From: JANWHZ01 sp041487535
GTDB lineage: Bacteria; Patescibacteriota; Saccharimonadia; Saccharimonadales; UBA4665
Reading direction: 5' to 3'
NCBI GenBank assembly: GCA_041487535.1
Contig: JBGPNM010000032.1
Coordinates: 1 to 13,905 of the forward strand
Length of the DNA: 13,905 nucleotides
The translations under genes were made by a program, and so were the position numbers. This document shows positions 6,042 through 13,731 of this stretch, piece after piece (the first letter of the stretch is position 1; every line of letters starts with the position of its first letter). Under the pieces are notes generated by a model, which saw only the letters and a list, made by a program, of their open reading frames with translations, did no database searches and was not told the origin of the DNA.

Positions 6042-6528
6042 CCGCGGTAAACGTAAGCAAGGCAATCGTAGCTCCGCCGGTACCGGGGTCGAACGAGGTT
6101 GATACGGTCACGAACATTCCGCCTTTCGTCCGCTGCCAATAGCCCGGCCCGACTTTCTCAAACCCGACATCATTAAGCCGGTGTGCGACCACATCTTCAG
6201 CAGCTTGGACTGATCCTTCAACACGGACGGTTACGATTCGAGTTGGGGATTGGCTAAGGGGACGACCCGACCCGCTTTTACTGTCAGACACGACCACGCC
6301 GAGTGTTTGCGGCTGGATATCCGAGACTGCCTGGTCTACGCCTGTGAAGTGTTGCGTAGGTTTGACCGTCAAAGCGTGCCAGGCAATTACGAACGTCAGA
6401 ACCGCCGCTAGGCAACCTACACCGACGCCCAGCATAACCGCCACAGGCAGCTTCAGCCACGCCGGACGGAATCCTTTGGCGTTCGAGGCCTGTTTATCGG
6501 TTGTGCCCGTACTTATAGTTTGTGACAT
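6034..6528 (-). CDS. Single-pass membrane protein of unknown function
   Basis: A 164-residue protein with a polar N-terminus rich in Ser and Thr, one transmembrane segment (about 28-52, rich in Val, Gly and Leu), and an outside domain of about 110 residues. The latter part, with RIVTVRVEGSVQAAEDVVAHRL and GFEKVGPGYWQRTKGG followed by a beta-rich end, looks like a small alpha/beta fold. A TTG at 6543 would add five residues. ATG 6528 is preferred because an extended -10 box overlaps the upstream option. It lies just downstream of the cutinase fusion on the same strand but has its own promoter. Its tail overlaps pgl by 8 bp in convergent orientation. I do not recognise the family. Confidence 0.75.
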   Translation of the reverse strand: MSQTISTGTTDKQASNAKGFRPAWLKLPVAVMLGVGVGCLAAVLTFVIAWHALTVKPTQHFTGVDQAVSDIQPQTLGVVVSDSKSGSGRPLSQSPTRIVTVRVEGSVQAAEDVVAHRLNDVGFEKVGPGYWQRTKGGMFVTVSTSFDPGTGGATIALLTFTAAN

Positions 6529-6542
6529 AGCAATTCGTTCCA

Positions 6543-6548
6543 ATTATA
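6543..6548 (-). promoter_or_regulatory. Extended -10 box of the membrane protein gene
   Basis: On the minus strand TGATATAAT gives a perfect TATAAT with an extended TG motif, 14 nt before ATG 6528. It lies in the 58-nt gap after the cutinase fusion, so this gene can be expressed on its own. The predicted leader is too short for a normal SD. Confidence 0.6.
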
Positions 6549-6586
6549 TCAACCCTAACGCTAGAACCAAACCCTGCACTATGTGC

Positions 6587-9262
6587 CTACGGCGTAGTGG
6601 TAATGACGAAACTAAACGTGGCTGGTCCATCTTTAAAGACTCCGGTCGTGATGCGCCCATTCTGCCGGACAGTTCCCTGACCGGCAGCGAACCACTTTTG
6701 GCCGCTAACCGTTGCAGCCGTCACCGTACCTACGAGTAACGAGCCGTGCCGGTGCAAGTCAAACGTAACGGTTATAGACCCGTCGCGCGTATCAATGATC
6801 ATCCCCGCGCCCGTGACGGCGTCGATACGCCCGGCAGCGGCTAAGATGTCATAGCGTCCGCTCGCCAAATTTCCGGAAAGTGTCAGCGGCGGCCGGCCTG
6901 GAATCACGAGCACCAGGTGTTGGTGGGCTTGCTGGACAGGCGCAGACACGTCAATCGTAACCATCGCGATTGCAGAGGCGACACCCTGAGAGTCAACGGC
7001 TTTGTAGCTAAAGCTGTCGGTACCGACGTAGCCTGCCCCAGCGACGTAACTGAACGACCCGTCGGGTTGGAACACCAGCGTGCCGTGGGTCGTGGTACTC
7101 GCCAGCGTCGCTGCGAGCGTGTCGCCCGCGTCAGGATCGGTGTCATTCGCGAGCACACCCGGAGCCGGTATGTTCAACGGCGTCACGCTATCGGTTGCGT
7201 AGGTGTCGGCCACAGCGACCGGTGCCTGGTCTGGGGTGTGCGGTTTCGTGGTAACCGGACCGGCTAGGGCGGATTCGCCCGACACATTCCCGGCGCTCAC
7301 TTTGTAGACATAGCTGGTGCCGTTGGCAAGATTCTGGTCAACCCATCCCGTCGGTGCGGAACCGTCTGGCTCGGCAGATACCCTATCAAGCACTGTACCG
7401 GCCCCATCGGTGATGGTATACCAAGCCGGCGTTCCACCAGACCCTTCCGTCCACTGCAGGGTGACGGTGCCATCACCAGGCGTAGCGGTAAGTGCTTGCA
7501 CCGGACCGGGCAGGGCCGGTGCGTTCGTGACCGTAACTGTACTGGTCGCTATACCGGCCAGCCCTGAGGCAGAGCGGGTACGCAGCGTTACCTGGTAGGT
7601 ACCTGCGACGACAAAGGCGTGCGAAGTAATCGGGCTGTCGGTGGTGACGTCGTAGACACCGTCACCATTGAAGTCCCAGTCGTAGTGCGTAATGTTTTCG
7701 CTGTCGTCACGGCTGCCCCCGGCAGAGAAGGTGACCGGATCGTTGACTATCCCTGTGTACGGACCGCCGGCATCCGCTACCGGCGCTGAACCAACTGCAA
7801 CTATAGAGCTTTGCAGGGCTGAAACAACGTCGGTCGAGCCGTTGGTTTGTGCCGTTGTACCGCCGGTAGCGTTGGCAAGGGCGGCCATAAATCCCGTTAC
7901 GTCCGAGCTAAGGGAAGCGGCAACAGTATAGACTTGCGCCGGATCGACAGCCAATGCTTTGGCCTGAACTGTTGCTAACGTATATCCCGTCACTGGTTCA
8001 GGATCCTTACCCGGTGCGTCGCCGATGACAATCACCGCTTTTTTCACGCCGTCACGCCATGGCAGGTTGAGCGCCATCATCACGCCGGAATAGACACTCT
8101 CAGGGTAATCACCGCCGCCATAGGCACTCAGGGTCGCCGTCGCGTTTGAAAATGCTTGAACATCAGTCGTGAAACCAAGATCAACTTGCGCCCGATATGG
8201 GTCACCCTGCTCGGGACCGTCTTTGTAATCCACGAGGGCGAAGCGGTAGTTGGAGCTAGCAGCCGCGATGGACTGTGCGAGCGACGTCACATTGTTTTTA
8301 ACCTGACCGATGATTCCGCCCATGGAACCGGTAGTGTCTATCGCGAAAACCAGGTCCAGCGGAACCGTGCCCGCGGACGGCGTGGCCGCCCCAAGCAACC
8401 GGGCCAGCTGGCGCGCAGCGTCGGTGGTGTCACCCTTCGGGATGTAGTCCCCGTGCGGGCCAAACCCTCGAAACCAGGGAAAATCCCGATAATAGATATC
8501 GCCGACAAGCGGGATGCTAGCCTTCTTGGAAATGCCACAAATGGGGTCGTGCGGCTGGCAGTAGGAAAACACGTGACCGAAGAGCGATGCGTCCCACTCC
8601 GACCGTACCCCGAGCACACCGAAGTGTTCGCTGTCGCTTGCCTTGGATGACCAGGACTCGGCATTGAAGAGAGGATCGCCGAAGAAGGTAGCGCCGGCGA
8701 CCAGTTGCCGGTCCGCAGCGGGCATGGTCTGCAATGCGTCGCCGACCGCTTGGGCGCCTTGAGAGTAACCGGCCAAGATAAACCGCGTTGAGGCGCAGCT
8801 GGCATGCATTGACTCTATATGGTTCTGCACGTCCTGGGTACCTTGCCGCACCGAGTCGGTATACGACCCTAGCGGTTCGATGTGCAGGAACGCGCCGGCC
8901 GCGTTCATGTAGTCGCTAATTGAATCCGTAAGCCCGACTGCCGGGTAATGGACACCGTAGGCGGCAACCCTGTCCGCACCGACGAGACCGATCAAGCGGC
9001 TATAGGTGTCAAATATGACCGTGCCCATGCCATAGTGGTTATCCGCCGCGTAGGCAGGGTAAGAAGTATTTGGTTGGGCCGATTCGCCGGACCCGCGCGC
9101 GCCGATAAATTCATATTCCGGACAACCGGCGGCACGCAGAGCCTCCGGCAGAAAACCAGCTACCAGGCTAACCAGCATTACGGCGGCGAGTGTGCCGTAG
9201 AGTCCGTGACGAACCACTTCACGAGTTGAGCGAAAATATTGTTTGAGAGCTAACCGGACCAC
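6587..9262 (-). CDS. Secreted cutinase-VWA-PKD-FN3-cadherin-like fusion protein
   Basis: This exported multidomain protein has 891 residues from GTG 9262. The alternative GTG at 9268 gives 893, and the residue numbers here use that longer form. An SD AAAGGGG lies 5 nt before 9262. The N-terminus has a basic head and a signal or anchor helix (about 24-40). Cutinase domain, about 48-294: ARGSGE (57-62), nucleophile GYSQG (Ser169), Asp241 within a C237/C244 loop, His272 in FGPHGDY, plus C49 and C158, so the triad and both cutinase disulfides are present. VWA domain, 303-493, with MIDAS D311-T-T-G-S315. PKD, about 496-582, with a WDFNGDG motif. FN3, about 586-676. Cadherin-like tandem domain, 682-776, with GVLANDTDPD and a DSFSYKAVD motif. 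An unrecognised beta-rich tail follows, 780-893. No sortase signal is seen. It should be an esterase or lipase tethered to or shed from the surface, with the later domains for metal-dependent adhesion. The substrate is unknown; cutin-like polyesters or host mycolate esters are possible. Confidence 0.9.
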   Translation of the reverse strand: MVRLALKQYFRSTREVVRHGLYGTLAAVMLVSLVAGFLPEALRAAGCPEYEFIGARGSGESAQPNTSYPAYAADNHYGMGTVIFDTYSRLIGLVGADRVAAYGVHYPAVGLTDSISDYMNAAGAFLHIEPLGSYTDSVRQGTQDVQNHIESMHASCASTRFILAGYSQGAQAVGDALQTMPAADRQLVAGATFFGDPLFNAESWSSKASDSEHFGVLGVRSEWDASLFGHVFSYCQPHDPICGISKKASIPLVGDIYYRDFPWFRGFGPHGDYIPKGDTTDAARQLARLLGAATPSAGTVPLDLVFAIDTTGSMGGIIGQVKNNVTSLAQSIAAASSNYRFALVDYKDGPEQGDPYRAQVDLGFTTDVQAFSNATATLSAYGGGDYPESVYSGVMMALNLPWRDGVKKAVIVIGDAPGKDPEPVTGYTLATVQAKALAVDPAQVYTVAASLSSDVTGFMAALANATGGTTAQTNGSTDVVSALQSSIVAVGSAPVADAGGPYTGIVNDPVTFSAGGSRDDSENITHYDWDFNGDGVYDVTTDSPITSHAFVVAGTYQVTLRTRSASGLAGIATSTVTVTNAPALPGPVQALTATPGDGTVTLQWTEGSGGTPAWYTITDGAGTVLDRVSAEPDGSAPTGWVDQNLANGTSYVYKVSAGNVSGESALAGPVTTKPHTPDQAPVAVADTYATDSVTPLNIPAPGVLANDTDPDAGDTLAATLASTTTHGTLVFQPDGSFSYVAGAGYVGTDSFSYKAVDSQGVASAIAMVTIDVSAPVQQAHQHLVLVIPGRPPLTLSGNLASGRYDILAAAGRIDAVTGAGMIIDTRDGSITVTFDLHRHGSLLVGTVTAATVSGQKWFAAGQGTVRQNGRITTGVFKDGPATFSFVITTTP

Positions 9263-9290
9263 AGGCACCCCTTTCGGTTATGGAAAACGT

Positions 9291-9307
9291 AGCGTAAAAA
9301 CTACGCT
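9291..9307 (-). promoter_or_regulatory. Small hairpin in the cutinase-fusion leader
   Basis: AGCGTA (9291-9296) pairs with TACGCT (9302-9307) around a 5-nt loop, about 17 nt before the SD on the minus strand. It may modulate translation or mRNA stability. It is short, so the call is tentative. Confidence 0.3.
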
Positions 9308-9351
9308 CTTGGATTTCCACCCGTTTGCTGCACCCGAGAGCTGTTATCCAC

Positions 9352-9380
9352 ACCATACCACATGAAATCTACACTACCAA
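9352..9380 (-). promoter_or_regulatory. Candidate promoter of the cutinase fusion
   Basis: On the minus strand TTGGTA (9380-9375) and TATGGT (9357-9352) are separated by 17 nt. This would give a leader of about 80 nt containing the hairpin and the SD. It is divergent from the gnd promoter. Confidence 0.4.
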
Positions 9381-9420
9381 GCATAACGGCTACGATTGCC
9401 CGATACGCGGCCGTTACGTA

Positions 9421-9426
9421 TATAAT
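9421..9426 (+). promoter_or_regulatory. -10 box of the gnd-zwf operon
   Basis: A perfect TATAAT lies 29 nt before the gnd ATG. TTGCCC (9396-9401) is a possible but poorly spaced -35 (19 nt). The leader carries the SD GGAAGGAG (9441-9448), 7 nt before the ATG. Confidence 0.55.
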
Positions 9427-9455
9427 GAGCACATGAAAGAGGAAGGAGCGACGTT

Positions 9456-10367
9456 ATGAAGATCGCCGTACAGGGGTTGGGAAAAATGGGGTTACAAATT
9501 GCACGGAAACTGGCGGAGGGAGGACACGGGGTGATTGCCCATAACCGCAGCCAGGAGCCGGTTGACGAGGCCGTCAGCTACGGCGCAGTCGCAGCCGCCA
9601 CCAAGCAAGACGTGATGCGGGCATTCGGCAAGGAACAGGCCGTCATTTGGATCATGCTGCCGGCGGCGATTGTGGACGCGCAGGTAGACGAATGGCTCGG
9701 GCTGCTGCCGGCAGGCAGCGTCATCGTTGACGGCGGCAATTCGGACTTCCGGCGCACCCAGCAGCTGAACGAGAAAGTCGCCGCTAAAGGCTTCTCGCTT
9801 GTCGACGTCGGTACCAGCGGCGGCGTGTGGGGCTACCAGAACGGCTTCTCTATGATGGTCGGATCTTCCAATGCCGACGCTGTCCGTATGCTGGAGCCAG
9901 CGCTCCAGACGCTCGCCGCTCCCGGCGGCGCGTATCACCACTTTGGGCCAAGCGGTTCCGGCCATTTTGTGAAGATGGTGCACAACGCCGTCGAATACGG
10001 CATGATGGAATCGCTAGCAGAAGGTTACCGCGTACTGAAGGAAGGGCCGTACAAAGACCTGGACCTGGCCGCCGCCGGCGATGTCTGGCAACACCACAGC
10101 GTCGTCACTTCTTGGTTGAACGAACTGACGCGCGACGCCCTGCGCGAAAACCCGACACTGCAAGGCATTGACGGTTTTGTAGCCGAGTCGGGCGAAGCCC
10201 GCTGGACATTAGAAGTCGCCGAAAAATTGGGGCTGCCGCTGCCGGCGATCCGAGCTGCCTTCGACGTACGGCTACAGTCACAGCAGGGTAAGACCAGCTT
10301 TGCCACGCAGTTATTAGCCGCTATGCGCAACAAATTCGGCGGGCATAGTTTGAACAAAGAGAATTAA
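9456..10367 (+). CDS. gnd: 6-phosphogluconate dehydrogenase, decarboxylating (short type)
   Basis: This enzyme oxidises and decarboxylates 6-phosphogluconate to ribulose-5-phosphate. At 303 residues it is the short GntZ/YqeC-like class rather than the ~470-residue E. coli class. The nucleotide site is GLGKMG (7-12). The second strand ends in HNRS (29-32), and an Arg here usually binds the 2'-phosphate of NADP, so NADP use is inferred. Substrate-site motifs are VDGGNSD (91-97), DVGTSGGVWG (117-126) and GSGHFVKMVHNAVEYGMM (167-184), with the catalytic Lys173 and Glu180 region intact. The usual HNGIEYG is HNAVEYG here, a Gly-to-Ala change next to the active site. A strong SD and a TATAAT precede it. 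zwf starts 5 nt after its stop, so the two form an operon. Confidence 0.93.
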   Translation: MKIAVQGLGKMGLQIARKLAEGGHGVIAHNRSQEPVDEAVSYGAVAAATKQDVMRAFGKEQAVIWIMLPAAIVDAQVDEWLGLLPAGSVIVDGGNSDFRRTQQLNEKVAAKGFSLVDVGTSGGVWGYQNGFSMMVGSSNADAVRMLEPALQTLAAPGGAYHHFGPSGSGHFVKMVHNAVEYGMMESLAEGYRVLKEGPYKDLDLAAAGDVWQHHSVVTSWLNELTRDALRENPTLQGIDGFVAESGEARWTLEVAEKLGLPLPAIRAAFDVRLQSQQGKTSFATQLLAAMRNKFGGHSLNKEN

Positions 10368-10372
10368 GAATC

Positions 10373-11797
10373 ATGGATAAAGAATCAAGCGTAAAGAACC
10401 GACAGCAAGCAATACCCGCTCTGGAGCCGGCCATCTTCGTTATCTTCGGCATCACCGGCGACCTGGCACAAAAGCGCTTGCTGCCCGCACTCTATCACCT
10501 GCTCAAAGACAATCTACTGCACGAACATACCGAGATTGTCGGTATCAGCCGCAAGGAAATCACGCCGGAGAAGCTGCTTGCCGGCGTCGAACTTTGCGTA
10601 CTGGAAGAAGACAATGTCTGCGACCCGGCCACACTGGAGCGCTTTCGGAAAGCACTGCGCATGGTGCAGCTGGATCCAGTCAAAAAAGAAGACTACGACA
10701 TGCTCCTGACAACACTAAACGGCATCGAGACGGCGCACGGTATGTGCATGAACCGGCTGTACTACCTGGCCATCCCGCCACAGGTCTACGAACCGGTTAT
10801 TCAGAACCTTGGTGTCTGCGGCCTGCAGAAAGGTTGCCAGCATCACCGGGCCGTATCGCGGTTACTGGTCGAAAAACCGTTCGGCTATGACTTGACGTCG
10901 GCCGAAGATCTTATCAAAAACACGGGACGCTACTTTCACGAGGACCAAGTCTTCCGTATTGACCATTACCTCGCGAAAGAAACAGTGCAGAACATCCTCT
11001 TTTTCCGCAAGCACAACCCGGTGTTCGCCAGTCTGTGGGATCATGAGCATATTAGCGCCATCGATATCGAGATGCTGGAACGGTTGGACGTAAAGGGCAG
11101 GGGGGAATTTTATGACAACGTCGGCGCGCTCCGCGACGTTGTACAGAACCACCTGATGCAGCTGCTGGCACTCGTCACCCTGGAACTGCCTGCCGAATCG
11201 GCTGATAGCCTGACGCTCCACAAAGCGAAACAAGTGCTGCTGAACGCCGTCCAGCCGATTGACATGCGCAAGCATGCGGCGCTGCGCGCCCAGTACGTTG
11301 GCTACCGCGAAGCCGTCGGCAATCTCCATTCCACGACCGAAACATACGTCCGCGTGAGGCTCGATATCGCCAACAACCGCTGGCAGGGTGTACCAATAAC
11401 TATTACTGCCGGCAAAGCTATGGAAACGAAGAGAACGGCAATCACCGTCACCTTCGTTTCGGCGGATATGCCCAGGATGCGCAATAAGCTGACGTTCCGC
11501 TTACAGCCGAACGAGGGTATCGACATCGAGCTGACGGCGAAACGCCCGGGCTACGAGAACAAGACCGAGATTGTCCAGATGGATTTTAGCTACCGTGGGG
11601 TTTTGGGCAATGCGGAACACCCCGACGCCTACGAGCGTGTACTCGTCGACGCCGTCCGCGGCGACCATAGCCTGTTTGCAACCAGCCAAGAGATTCTTGC
11701 CGCCTGGCGGGTACTGCAGCCGGCGCTTGACTCCTGGCAACAGAGCAGCGAGGATCTGCTCACCTACGAGCTCGGCTCTAACGGCCCAACAACGTAG
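10373..11797 (+). CDS. zwf: Glucose-6-phosphate 1-dehydrogenase
   Basis: A 474-residue enzyme that oxidises glucose-6-phosphate to the lactone, the entry step of the oxidative pentose-phosphate pathway. The N-terminal Rossmann part has FGITGDLAQKRLLPALY (25-41), the GxxGDLA nucleotide site. LLVEKPFG (164-171) follows. The substrate/active-site motif is RIDHYLAKE (195-203), where the family norm is RIDHYLGKE. His198 and Lys202 are kept but Gly is replaced by Ala. LRDVVQNHLMQLLALV (253-268) is also typical. The length is close to the usual 480-510. Start ATG 10373 is 5 nt after the gnd stop. Only a weak AAAGAG lies ahead, so translation is probably coupled to gnd. No terminator is obvious downstream. 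Confidence 0.95.
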   Translation: MDKESSVKNRQQAIPALEPAIFVIFGITGDLAQKRLLPALYHLLKDNLLHEHTEIVGISRKEITPEKLLAGVELCVLEEDNVCDPATLERFRKALRMVQLDPVKKEDYDMLLTTLNGIETAHGMCMNRLYYLAIPPQVYEPVIQNLGVCGLQKGCQHHRAVSRLLVEKPFGYDLTSAEDLIKNTGRYFHEDQVFRIDHYLAKETVQNILFFRKHNPVFASLWDHEHISAIDIEMLERLDVKGRGEFYDNVGALRDVVQNHLMQLLALVTLELPAESADSLTLHKAKQVLLNAVQPIDMRKHAALRAQYVGYREAVGNLHSTTETYVRVRLDIANNRWQGVPITITAGKAMETKRTAITVTFVSADMPRMRNKLTFRLQPNEGIDIELTAKRPGYENKTEIVQMDFSYRGVLGNAEHPDAYERVLVDAVRGDHSLFATSQEILAAWRVLQPALDSWQQSSEDLLTYELGSNGPTT

Positions 11798-11879
11798 GGC
11801 GTCCTGCACTTGCAAAGAGCCAAGCCCGAGAAAAACAGGGCATCTGGGGATAAAACCGCGTATGGCACCTGAACTGATT

Positions 11880-11885
11880 TATAAT
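11880..11885 (+). promoter_or_regulatory. -10 box of the MarP-like gene
   Basis: A perfect TATAAT lies 8 nt before ATG 11894, so the transcript should be leaderless. No SD is present. It lies in the 96-nt gap after zwf, which otherwise shows only a weak GCCC/GGGC dyad (11824-11841) without a T tract. Confidence 0.55.
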
Positions 11886-11893
11886 ACGTGCTT

Positions 11894-13063
11894 ATGGCTG
11901 TAGCCGACATCGTTATCGTCCTGTTGTTGCTCGGAGCGCTGGCACGGGGACGGGCATTGGGCTTTGTACGGCAGCTGTTATCGACCGTCGGTTTTTTCGG
12001 CGGCTTATTGCTTGGCGCATTTATAGAACCGCACACGGTCACGCTGGTGCACACGCCGGAAGCGCGCATCGTTGTAACACTCCTGACGACAGTGGGTACG
12101 GCGCTCGTGCTTGTAGCTATTGGCGAAGCCAGCGGCGTGCGGCTAAAGTACCGGCTGGAACTCCGGGATAAGCTCAATCACATCGACAATGCTTTTGGGA
12201 CAGTACTAGCCGCCGCGTCAACACTCTTAATGGTATGGCTGAGCGCCGCGGCATTGGCAGCGCTGCCGTACCAAAACATTCAGGCCATCCTGCGCAGTTC
12301 CAAAATTATCCCGCTACTTAACCGCAATTTGCCGCCAGCGCCTACTATTATCGCGGACATAGGACACCTTATCGCGCCGAATGGCTTCCCCGATGTGTTC
12401 ATCGGTCAGGAACCGGACGCGGCGCCCGCCACACCGCCAACGCCTGCCGAACTCGCGGCCGCCGTCGCCCGTGACCGGGGCAGCGTCGTAAAAGTAGAAG
12501 GGGAGGGTTGCGGCGGCATCGTCGAAGGCTCGGGCTTCGTAGTGGGCACCGACCTGGTGGCGACCGATGCACACGTCATCGCGGGCATTACGGCGCCGTA
12601 CGTCAAAGACGGGCACGGCACGCACCGCGCTACGCCCATCTGGTTTGACCCGGACCTGGACTTCGCGGTTTTGCGCGTCGGCAACCTTGCCGGCGGACCG
12701 CTCAAATTCAATACCAGCACCATCGGCCGCGGCACCAAGGGCGGCGTGCTGGGGTATCCTGGGGGCGGGGCGTTCACGGCCGACAGCGCGGCCGTACTGG
12801 AAGAGTTTACTGCCATAGGCAGAAACATATACAACGAGGGCCGCACCGCCCGCGACGTCTATATGATCCAGGCTACCGTAGTACCCGGAAACTCCGGCGG
12901 GCCCCTCGTTGACCTCAACGGCAACGTTATAGGGGTAGTTTTTGCCGCATCGGTCTCGCACGACAGCACCGGCTATGCGCTGAGCGCGCCCAAGGTCATC
13001 ACCGAAATAAACCAGGCGCGGGCAGCCAACCAGCCGGTAGGCACCGGCAGCTGCGCGGAATAA
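11894..13063 (+). CDS. MarP-like membrane serine protease (CvpA domain plus trypsin-like domain)
   Basis: A 389-residue protein with four N-terminal membrane helices of CvpA type (about 3-125), a Pro/Ala-rich linker (about 172-190), and an outward-facing trypsin-fold protease. The triad is visible as His227 in ATDAHVIAG, Asp256 in DLDFAVLRV and Ser334 in PGNSGGPLVD. The architecture matches mycobacterial MarP (Rv3671c), a periplasmic protease needed for acid and oxidative stress tolerance. Cys206 and Cys387 are 181 residues apart, the same spacing as the MarP regulatory disulfide as I recall it (C214-C395). The start follows the TATAAT; a GTG two codons earlier is less likely. VKOR, a disulfide-forming enzyme, begins 29 nt after the stop. 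The substrate is unknown, but cell-wall or envelope stress processing is likely. Confidence 0.88.
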   Translation: MAVADIVIVLLLLGALARGRALGFVRQLLSTVGFFGGLLLGAFIEPHTVTLVHTPEARIVVTLLTTVGTALVLVAIGEASGVRLKYRLELRDKLNHIDNAFGTVLAAASTLLMVWLSAAALAALPYQNIQAILRSSKIIPLLNRNLPPAPTIIADIGHLIAPNGFPDVFIGQEPDAAPATPPTPAELAAAVARDRGSVVKVEGEGCGGIVEGSGFVVGTDLVATDAHVIAGITAPYVKDGHGTHRATPIWFDPDLDFAVLRVGNLAGGPLKFNTSTIGRGTKGGVLGYPGGGAFTADSAAVLEEFTAIGRNIYNEGRTARDVYMIQATVVPGNSGGPLVDLNGNVIGVVFAASVSHDSTGYALSAPKVITEINQARAANQPVGTGSCAE

Positions 13064-13071
13064 AATAGTGC

Positions 13072-13077
13072 TATACT
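13072..13077 (+). promoter_or_regulatory. -10 box of the VKOR gene
   Basis: TATACT lies 15 nt before ATG 13093, with no SD between them. No convincing -35 is seen. Read-through from the MarP-like gene is also possible. Confidence 0.4.
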
Positions 13078-13092
13078 TTTAGCTAACTGACT

Positions 13093-13710
13093 ATGGCAAA
13101 ACCAACACGGACCGACTCATCCCCAAGGCTCGCGCCGGCTATGCCGTACATCCTGGTTATCGGCGGCATCATCGGCCTCATTTGCTCGTTCGTCCTCAGC
13201 CATGACAAAATGGAACTGCTGCAAAATCCGAATTTTGTTCCGAACTGCAACCTGAACCCGGTTATTAGCTGCAATAGCGTCACGCAGTCGGCTCAAGGTA
13301 CGGCCTTCGGCTTCCCCAACGCCTGGATTGGCTTGGCTGGCTTCGCCGCCTTTATTACTGTCGGTGCGGTCATACTGGCTGGAGCAACCTTCAAACGGTG
13401 GTTTTGGATAGCCTTCGAGGTTGGCGTCGGGCTGAGCCTGGCGTTTGCCTATTGGCTGCTTTGGCAGAGCATGTACCGCATTAACGCCCTGTGCCCGTAC
13501 TGTTTGGCGGTAGATGTCGTCATGACGACGGTCTTTTGGTATCTCACACTCTATGTAACCAGGGAAGGACACGTGCCTGTACCGCGGCGGCTAATCGGCG
13601 TTGCCGACTTCGCGCGGCAGCACCATGTAGAGATTCTTACCGTTTGGTTCCTGGTTATTATGGCAGTGATACTGCATCACTTTTGGTACTATTACGGACA
13701 ATATGTATAG
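13093..13710 (+). CDS. VKOR-family disulfide-bond-forming membrane protein
   Basis: A 205-residue protein with about five membrane helices. It reoxidises a DsbA-like thioredoxin partner outside the membrane and passes electrons to quinone, so that exported proteins gain disulfides. The redox motif CPYC is at 134-137. The loop cysteines are C52 and C60 in NCNLNPVISCNSV, and FGFPNAWIGL (72-81) follows, as in bacterial VKOR homologues. There is no fused thioredoxin domain. The last segment, about 180-200, is an extra helix. Likely clients here are the MarP-like protease directly upstream and the four-cysteine cutinase fusion. No SD is evident, and the -10 is close, as for several genes in this window. 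Confidence 0.93.
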   Translation: MAKPTRTDSSPRLAPAMPYILVIGGIIGLICSFVLSHDKMELLQNPNFVPNCNLNPVISCNSVTQSAQGTAFGFPNAWIGLAGFAAFITVGAVILAGATFKRWFWIAFEVGVGLSLAFAYWLLWQSMYRINALCPYCLAVDVVMTTVFWYLTLYVTREGHVPVPRRLIGVADFARQHHVEILTVWFLVIMAVILHHFWYYYGQYV

Positions 13711-13731
13711 TTCAGCGCAGCCGTGCCAACT

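Noticed and set aside
6904..8805. Several long overlapping frames inside the cutinase-fusion gene
   Set aside because: They are antisense or out-of-frame readings of one well-supported gene with intact domain motifs; none has an SD or recognisable domain.
9456..11797. Alternative genetic code (UGA as glycine) explaining the Gly-to-Ala changes
   Set aside because: The residues are coded by ordinary alanine codons (GCC and GCG), and genes in the window end normally, including at TGA.
12314..12961. Minus-strand frames of 146-215 residues opposite the MarP-like gene
   Set aside because: They mirror the protease codons, contain no domain, and the sense frame has a full catalytic triad.
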